NCBI GenBank assembly: GCA_037482015.1
Contig: JBBFKT010000001.1
Location: 186,001-250,000, forward strand
Length of the DNA: 64,000 nucleotides
Origin: Thermodesulforhabdaceae bacterium
Lineage (GTDB): Bacteria > Desulfobacterota > Syntrophobacteria > Syntrophobacterales > Thermodesulforhabdaceae
Direction of reading: 5' to 3'
Shown: one piece after another, positions 59,612 to 64,000 of the stretch
Position numbering within the stretch: the first letter of the stretch is position 1
Layout: each line of letters opens with the position of its first letter
The notes under the pieces: generated by a model
The model's database searches: none
Told to the model about the DNA's origin: nothing
What the model saw: the letters and a program-made list of their open reading frames with translations, nothing else
Made by a program: the position numbers and the translations under genes

Positions 59612-60292
59612 TCATGCTTTGGTTAAAGCATGAGCTCTTCTCAGGGGGTCCGGAATTCTGTATTTTCCAAGGCACATCTCAACAAGTGCTATGCTGGATG
59701 GGATGTCTATGAGATGTCCAGGTGATATATAAATTGGCTTTACACCGGTTTTGGATCTGTAAACGACCCCTAGGGTTTGCCCTTCGTGCAAAAGATCGAC
59801 CCATGATCCTTTGGCGGTTGGTAATAAAGCGTGAGTTCCACATAGTTTGTTTTTCGCACATCCAACAGAAGGTTTTTTAAGGATAACGCCGAGATGGCTT
59901 GCCAGTCCAATTCTTCTAGGGTGAGCGATTCCTTGCCCATCACATAATATTACATCGGGTGAAACGGTAAGTTTTTTAAATGCCTGTAAAAGGGGTGGAA
60001 TTTCTCTGAAGGAAAGAAAACCTGGCACGTAAGGAAAGCGAATAGACTTGGCATCACCTACATGAACAGTTTCTTCAACTAGATTCAGTTTAGGCGATCT
60101 GTCAGGGTGTATGGTTAATTCATATACGGCTATCGCCGCAGTAAAAGAGTCTTTGCGAATGCCCAAATCTGTTGCTGCGATTAAAAGTGAGGAAGGCGAT
60201 TTTGCGCTTGGGTATGTCAGCTTTTCAAAAGGACATATGATAACCTTTTTAGCAAGTTTTTGCTGAAGTTTCAGAGCGAGCGCCAGGCGCAT
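59612..60292 (-). CDS. nfi: Endonuclease V (deoxyinosine 3' endonuclease)
   Basis: 226-residue DNA repair enzyme that nicks next to deoxyinosine. Conserved blocks: ATDLGIRKDSFTAAIAVYEL (first catalytic Asp region), RFPYVPGFLSFREIP (the signature Y-x-PGFLSFRE with the catalytic Glu), LCDGQGIAHPRRIGLASHLGV (Asp), KKPSVGCAKNKL, VKPIYISPGHLIDIPSS. Length and order match bacterial Nfi. It is separated from nrdJ upstream by ~50 bases containing a hairpin. Confidence 0.92.
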   Translation of the reverse strand: MRLALALKLQQKLAKKVIICPFEKLTYPSAKSPSSLLIAATDLGIRKDSFTAAIAVYELTIHPDRSPKLNLVEETVHVGDAKSIRFPYVPGFLSFREIPPLLQAFKKLTVSPDVILCDGQGIAHPRRIGLASHLGVILKKPSVGCAKNKLCGTHALLPTAKGSWVDLLHEGQTLGVVYRSKTGVKPIYISPGHLIDIPSSIALVEMCLGKYRIPDPLRRAHALTKA

Positions 60293-60310
60293 TTTGAAAA
60301 TCCGCTTACA

Positions 60311-60337
60311 TAAGGGCAGTTTGTCAACCTGCCCCTA
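60311..60337. terminator. Palindrome/terminator between nrdJ and nfi
   Basis: GGGCAG (60314-60319) pairs with CTGCCC (60329-60334), with outer TA/TA arms. Read on the minus strand it begins TAGGGGCAG, like the other dispersed palindromes. It lies just after the nrdJ stop codon and may act as its terminator although no T-tract follows directly. Confidence 0.5.
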
Positions 60338-60342
60338 CATTA

Positions 60343-62775
60343 TTAGTCACATCTTGAGAATCCACAGGATCTGCAAACTATACATCCTCCTTCGTGTTCG
60401 ACAGCCCCGCCGCATTCAGGACATGCACCCATTTGCTCGCTTGGGCATCGTCCTTTACTAATTATTTCGTATGTCAACAGGGATATGGAGTTTTCATCTA
60501 AAAGCATATTGCTATCGCTCACCGTAGTGTGTGAGAGACAGCCTATTTTACTGGACGCTTCTTGAATTCCTGCGATCTTTTGTCTGGTCTTTCCCTCTAC
60601 ATATTCTCTGAGAGCTCTGGCAATAGCGTCCGAGCACGACAATACACTGCTACCATTTTGCCAAGCCGGTGAAGGGCAACGGATACCCATTAGCTGCTTA
60701 ATAATAGATTCAACCTTTACACCAGAACGCAAAGCAAGAGAAATAAGCCTTCCTGTGGCTTCTATCTGAGAATAGGCGCATCCACCAGCTTTGCCCATCT
60801 GAGCAAACACTTCACAGATGCCGTATTCGTCTTCATTAATGGTGACGTAGAGTTTGCCACAGCCTGTATTGATTCTAACTGTAACGCCTTGAGTGACCTC
60901 TGGTCTGGGACGAGGTTCAACTTGAATAGGTCCACATTGGACTGTGGTTTTAGGGGTTGATTCCTGTTTTTTGCCCGCGGAAAGCACCTGTTGTTCACGG
61001 CTACCATCTCTGTAAACTGTAATTCCCTTACAGCCTAGAGAGTAGGCCAGAAGATAGGCTTTTCTCACATCATCCACTGTAGCCGTGTTTCGGAAATTGA
61101 TGGTTTTCGACACAGCATTGTCTACGTGACGCTGAAAGGCTGCTTGAATACGCACGTGCCATTCGGGTGATATGTCATGAGCTGTTTTGAAGATAAGTCT
61201 AGTGTCATCCGGCACTTCTACATCTTCCAGGCGTCCTGTTTCGGCAATTTTTCGCATGAGTTCCTCGGTGTAAAATCCGCGCTCTTTCGCAATTCGTTCG
61301 AAGTGTTCATTTACCTCCACAAGCTCCGTCCCGTCCAGAACCCTTCTTACGAAAGCTACGGCAAATATAGGCTCAATGCCGCTGGAGCATCCTGCAATGA
61401 TTGAAATGGAACCAGTTGGGGCTATGGTGGTAGTAGTAGCGTTTCTCATGTAAGGCGTCTCAGGGTTATCCCATATGGAGCCTTTATAGCTCGGGAAATT
61501 ACCTCGCTCCTTTGCTAGCTCTGCAGAAGCCTTCTTGGACTCCGTCTGAATAAAACTCATCACTTCTTCAGCGAGCTTTTCGGCTTCAGGAGAATCGTAG
61601 GGTATTTCCAGCTGAATAAGAAGATCAGCCCAGCCCATTACCCCCAGTCCAATTTTTCGATTCATAAGAGTCATGCGTTCGATTTCGGGTAGAGGGTATT
61701 TGTTGACGTCGATGACGTTATCCAGGAAATGAACCGCATCCCAGACTACGTTACGTAACCTATCATAATCAACAACCATTTTGTCGCCTTTACGCTTGCA
61801 CATTTTGGCGAGATTTATGGACCCAAGATTGCAGGACTCGTATGGAAAAAGCGGCTGTTCGCCGCATGGATTTGTTGACTCAATTTGTCCTAGATGTGGA
61901 GTGGGATTTGACTTATTTACGCGATCTATGAACACAACACCGGGTTCTCCATTTCGCCAGGCAGCTTCCACAATACGGTCGAAAATTTCTCTTGCTTTTA
62001 ATTCTTTTACCCTTTCCCCAGTTCTAGGGTTTACTAGGCTGTAAAAGCCGTCTGATTCCAATGCCGCCATGAATTCATCGGTTATAGCAACTGATATGTT
62101 GAAATTGGTAAAACGGCTGTTGTCTTCCTTGCAGGTGATAAATTCTTCAATATCTGGATGATCCACCCGAAGGATGCCCATATTGGCACCTCGGCGACGT
62201 CCTCCCTGTTTGATAACTTCTGTAGCAGTGTCGAAAACCATCATGAAGGAAACAGGACCTGAAGCGACTCCGGACGTTGAACCAACAATATCTCCTTTGG
62301 GACGAAGACGAGAGAAGCTAAAACCGGTTCCACCACCAGATTTGTGGATTAATGCGGCACATTTTACGGCATCAAAAATGCCCTCCATAGAATCTTCTAC
62401 AGGCAGAACAAAGCATGCTGAAAGCTGCCCAAGGCTTCGCCCAGCATTCATAAGAGTTGGAGAATTGGGAAGAAAGTAGCCTTTTGTCATTAAAGCATAA
62501 AATTTAGCTTCGGTTTTAGCAATTTCGGTTTTGGACTTTCCATAAATGGCGTCAGCTTTTGCAATGGAGCGGGCTACACGCCAGAAAAGTTCTTCGGGCG
62601 TTTCGATGATTTCACCCTGTTCGTTTTTGGCTAGATAGCGTTTTTTGAGCACGACAAGAGCGTTAGAGGATAGACTTACAGATGTCGGCATTGGTTCAAG
62701 ATAAGATGGCAGAAGCGATTTATTGTGCGTCATCGTGTTTGTGGACAAGCTATCTTTTGCCGTCGTTACTGCCAC
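60343..62775 (-). CDS. nrdJ: Adenosylcobalamin-dependent (class II) ribonucleotide reductase
   Basis: 810-residue B12-dependent reductase that makes deoxyribonucleotides without oxygen. Seen: LMNAGRSLGQLSACFVLPV (first active Cys), GGGTGFSFSRLRP, QGGRRRGANMGIL, STNPCGEQPLFPYESCNLGSINLAKM (the Asn-Cys-Glu catalytic trio), ATTTIAPTGSISIIAGCSSGIEP, and a C-terminal zinc-ribbon tail (CPECGGAVEHEGGCIVCRSCG). GGAGGGC precedes the ATG. No cobalamin riboswitch was recognised upstream. Confidence 0.95.
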   Translation of the reverse strand: MAVTTAKDSLSTNTMTHNKSLLPSYLEPMPTSVSLSSNALVVLKKRYLAKNEQGEIIETPEELFWRVARSIAKADAIYGKSKTEIAKTEAKFYALMTKGYFLPNSPTLMNAGRSLGQLSACFVLPVEDSMEGIFDAVKCAALIHKSGGGTGFSFSRLRPKGDIVGSTSGVASGPVSFMMVFDTATEVIKQGGRRRGANMGILRVDHPDIEEFITCKEDNSRFTNFNISVAITDEFMAALESDGFYSLVNPRTGERVKELKAREIFDRIVEAAWRNGEPGVVFIDRVNKSNPTPHLGQIESTNPCGEQPLFPYESCNLGSINLAKMCKRKGDKMVVDYDRLRNVVWDAVHFLDNVIDVNKYPLPEIERMTLMNRKIGLGVMGWADLLIQLEIPYDSPEAEKLAEEVMSFIQTESKKASAELAKERGNFPSYKGSIWDNPETPYMRNATTTTIAPTGSISIIAGCSSGIEPIFAVAFVRRVLDGTELVEVNEHFERIAKERGFYTEELMRKIAETGRLEDVEVPDDTRLIFKTAHDISPEWHVRIQAAFQRHVDNAVSKTINFRNTATVDDVRKAYLLAYSLGCKGITVYRDGSREQQVLSAGKKQESTPKTTVQCGPIQVEPRPRPEVTQGVTVRINTGCGKLYVTINEDEYGICEVFAQMGKAGGCAYSQIEATGRLISLALRSGVKVESIIKQLMGIRCPSPAWQNGSSVLSCSDAIARALREYVEGKTRQKIAGIQEASSKIGCLSHTTVSDSNMLLDENSISLLTYEIISKGRCPSEQMGACPECGGAVEHEGGCIVCRSCGFSRCD

Positions 62776-63299
62776 GTTGCCCTCCCTTATGGTGAGTAAC
62801 AGTGGGCTTTAATATCCCCGTCTCTTACCCCCAATTAGCTTATAGTTCCTTTTCAATTACTTTTACCAAAGCTAATCCAAAGCGGCTATTCGCTCGTCTT
62901 TTTAAACTACCTAAATGCTAGAATAACCACCACCTCTATGGAATTTGAGTACTTGGAAGCTCTTCCCGGATGTTCAGGAGGCTACTACCCTAGACTCAGC
63001 TTTCCGATATTTAAATCAGGGAATCCGACTCCGTCAAAAACGATTTTAGTGATTTTTATACTTAATATTTTCATTTCAAATCATCTAGGAACTCCAGAAA
63101 GTTAGAAAGATAAAAGAAGTAACTTTTTATGTCGCCACAGCTTTTTAGAAGTGAAAAATTATCATGTAAATGAGGGCTTAGCGGATTTTTGAAAGGTAAA
63201 ATAGGATTAAGTTACGAGTAAATCTCTTTCAAAGGCGTTTTTTCTTAGAAAAACAAATTATCGGTAGATTCAGATTTGAAACCTGCCCCTATCGAGAGT
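62776..63299. other. Intergenic region upstream of nrdJ
   Basis: 524 bases of AT-rich DNA with no believable ORF. A 12-base GGAAGCTCTTCC at about 62957 recalls the central part of the ~185-bp repeat, so this may be a decayed copy. The nrdJ promoter should lie near 62800-62900 but no clear -35/-10 pair was chosen. Confidence 0.45.
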
Positions 63300-63375
63300 T
63301 GAGCCCCTAAATCCCCCGTCGGCTGGGGGATTTCTTCCCCCTCCCCGTTGACGGGGAGGGCTGGGGTGGGGCTCA
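63300..63375. repeat. 76-bp palindromic repeat predicted to form a three-way junction
   Basis: Outer arms TGAGCCCC (63300-63307) and GGGGCTCA (63368-63375) enclose two perfect hairpins: AAATCCCCC/GGGGGATTT (63309-63317, 63325-63333) and CCCTCCCCGT/ACGGGGAGGG (63339-63348, 63351-63360). It lies 12 bases after the stop of the gene at 63387 and may also act as its terminator. Confidence 0.8.
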
Positions 63376-63386
63376 CTCTATAGGCT

Positions 63387-64000
63387 CTAGACTTCTTTTT
63401 TCTTGGATGCTTTCATCTCAAGACCTAATCCTCCAAACAAGAAGTAAATAGCATACCCCCACCACATTGTGTAAATTACGTAGAAGATAAGAGCAAATGT
63501 AGCAATACCAGCCTTTTCTTTTATGCTCTTTGCGGTGATGCCGTAGAAGTTATATCCTACTTCAACAGCTTTTGTTATGACATCGTTCATTACTTTTGCC
63601 TGGGCGAATTGCTTTTGTTCCATAAGAGCTTTTTGAGCTCCTTTTAGGAAATTCCACCAGGCAAACATGGCTTCTTTTTCTGGAATTCCATATAGAGATC
63701 TTATCGAATCGCTTTTGTTGTTATACATTATCTCAGAGTCATCTATGGCATATTGAAGTAAAAGTCCGACATCGCCGGAAACCTTTATTTGATCCTTGGA
63801 TCTGGTGACGATGAAATTCCGGGCAACGAGTATTTTTTCAACGTTTTGAGCAAGTTGTTCGGAAGGAAGCTTCACATTGAGGGACATTTCCTGACCTTTT
63901 AAGGTTTTTGCTTTTTCCGCTATTTCCTTCATGTAATATGCCGATCCTTTAGCTATGGAATTGAAAAGATCGTCAGCGGCCTGAAGCCCGTTCTTTCCTC
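63387..64000 (-). CDS. C-terminal part of an unrecognised protein with a membrane tail (5' end outside window)
   Basis: The minus-strand frame is open to the window edge (…NGLQAADDLFNSIAKGSAYYMKEIAEKAK), so the ATG at 63932 is probably internal and the gene is cut by the window end. About 204 codons are visible: a soluble region with helical stretches (SEQLAQNVEKILVARNFIVTRSKDQIKVSGDVGLLLQYAIDDSEI) and a C-terminal pair of hydrophobic segments (AGIATFALIFYVIYTMWWGYAIYFLFGGLGLEM) with a Lys-rich end. No family recognised. Confidence 0.6.
   Translation of the reverse strand, partial: GKNGLQAADDLFNSIAKGSAYYMKEIAEKAKTLKGQEMSLNVKLPSEQLAQNVEKILVARNFIVTRSKDQIKVSGDVGLLLQYAIDDSEIMYNNKSDSIRSLYGIPEKEAMFAWWNFLKGAQKALMEQKQFAQAKVMNDVITKAVEVGYNFYGITAKSIKEKAGIATFALIFYVIYTMWWGYAIYFLFGGLGLEMKASKKKEV

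Noticed and set aside
62776-63000. Cobalamin riboswitch for nrdJ
   Set aside because: A class II reductase could be B12-regulated, but no B12-box-like GCCACTG segment or matching structure was seen upstream.

Overview
The window looks like a chromosomal segment of a Gram-negative, moderate-GC anaerobe of the Desulfobacterota (former Deltaproteobacteria), possibly a sulfate or sulfur-metabolising one. This is inferred from gene content: a ResB/CcsB cytochrome c maturation pair next to tatBC, pieces of a 2-oxoacid:ferredoxin oxidoreductase, a DsrE-like protein, a YeeE/YedE sulfur-transport pair, SelB, a B12-dependent (class II) ribonucleotide reductase, and a cinA-thpR-recA-alaS block. No rRNA gene or species-diagnostic gene is present, so the assignment stays at about phylum level.

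Layout. 0-10 kb: housekeeping and redox genes: the minus-strand run resB-ccsB-tatB-tatC-rdgB with its terminator, a LysR regulator, a Cys-rich protein, a DUF89 phosphatase, a small hypothetical, orphan gamma and delta subunits of an oxidoreductase, and a methyltransferase. 10-17.7 kb: a compact type III-A CRISPR effector operon, cas6-cas10/csm1-csm2-csm3-csm4-csm5, with a promoter-like site in front and a clear terminator behind, but no array, no cas1/cas2 and no Csm6/Csx1-type effector. Its csm3 is split by a -1 frameshift at an A5 run, and Cas10 has HN in place of the HD nuclease motif while keeping the GGDD cyclase motif. 17.8-20.1 kb: recD2.

20.1-24.9 kb is accessory DNA: membrane-protein and thioesterase-like genes, all on the minus strand, separated by two attC-like palindromes in the arrangement of an integron cassette array. 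It also carries an internally deleted RAYT-type transposase between 14-bp inverted repeats, an IS3 left-end remnant and a second transposase remnant. 24.9-42 kb is a signalling and surface-polysaccharide region. It has three methyl-accepting chemotaxis proteins, a secreted Cache protein, a PAS-GGDEF cyclase, an EAL-CBS-GGDEF phosphodiesterase, and a four-gene polysaccharide locus. That locus encodes a BcsB-like protein, an outer-membrane barrel, a family-2 synthase with an N-terminal MshEN c-di-GMP-binding domain, and a polytopic glycosyltransferase-like protein. The likely logic is that c-di-GMP made and degraded by neighbouring enzymes controls the synthase through MshEN.

42-64 kb is mostly core genome: pabA-pabB-pabC behind an orphan leader terminator, selB, tRNA-Trp and tRNA-His, the YeeE/YedE pair, an amidohydrolase, alaS, recA, thpR, cinA, a DsrE-like gene, an HNH endonuclease, a chalcone-isomerase-like protein, HtrA/DegP, endonuclease V and nrdJ. 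A truncated membrane-protein gene runs off the right end. Several intergenic gaps hold dispersed palindromic repeats, including two copies of a ~185-bp element and one 76-bp repeat predicted to fold as a three-way junction. The best candidates for a little-described system are the MshEN-gated polysaccharide locus and the integrase-less cassette cluster.
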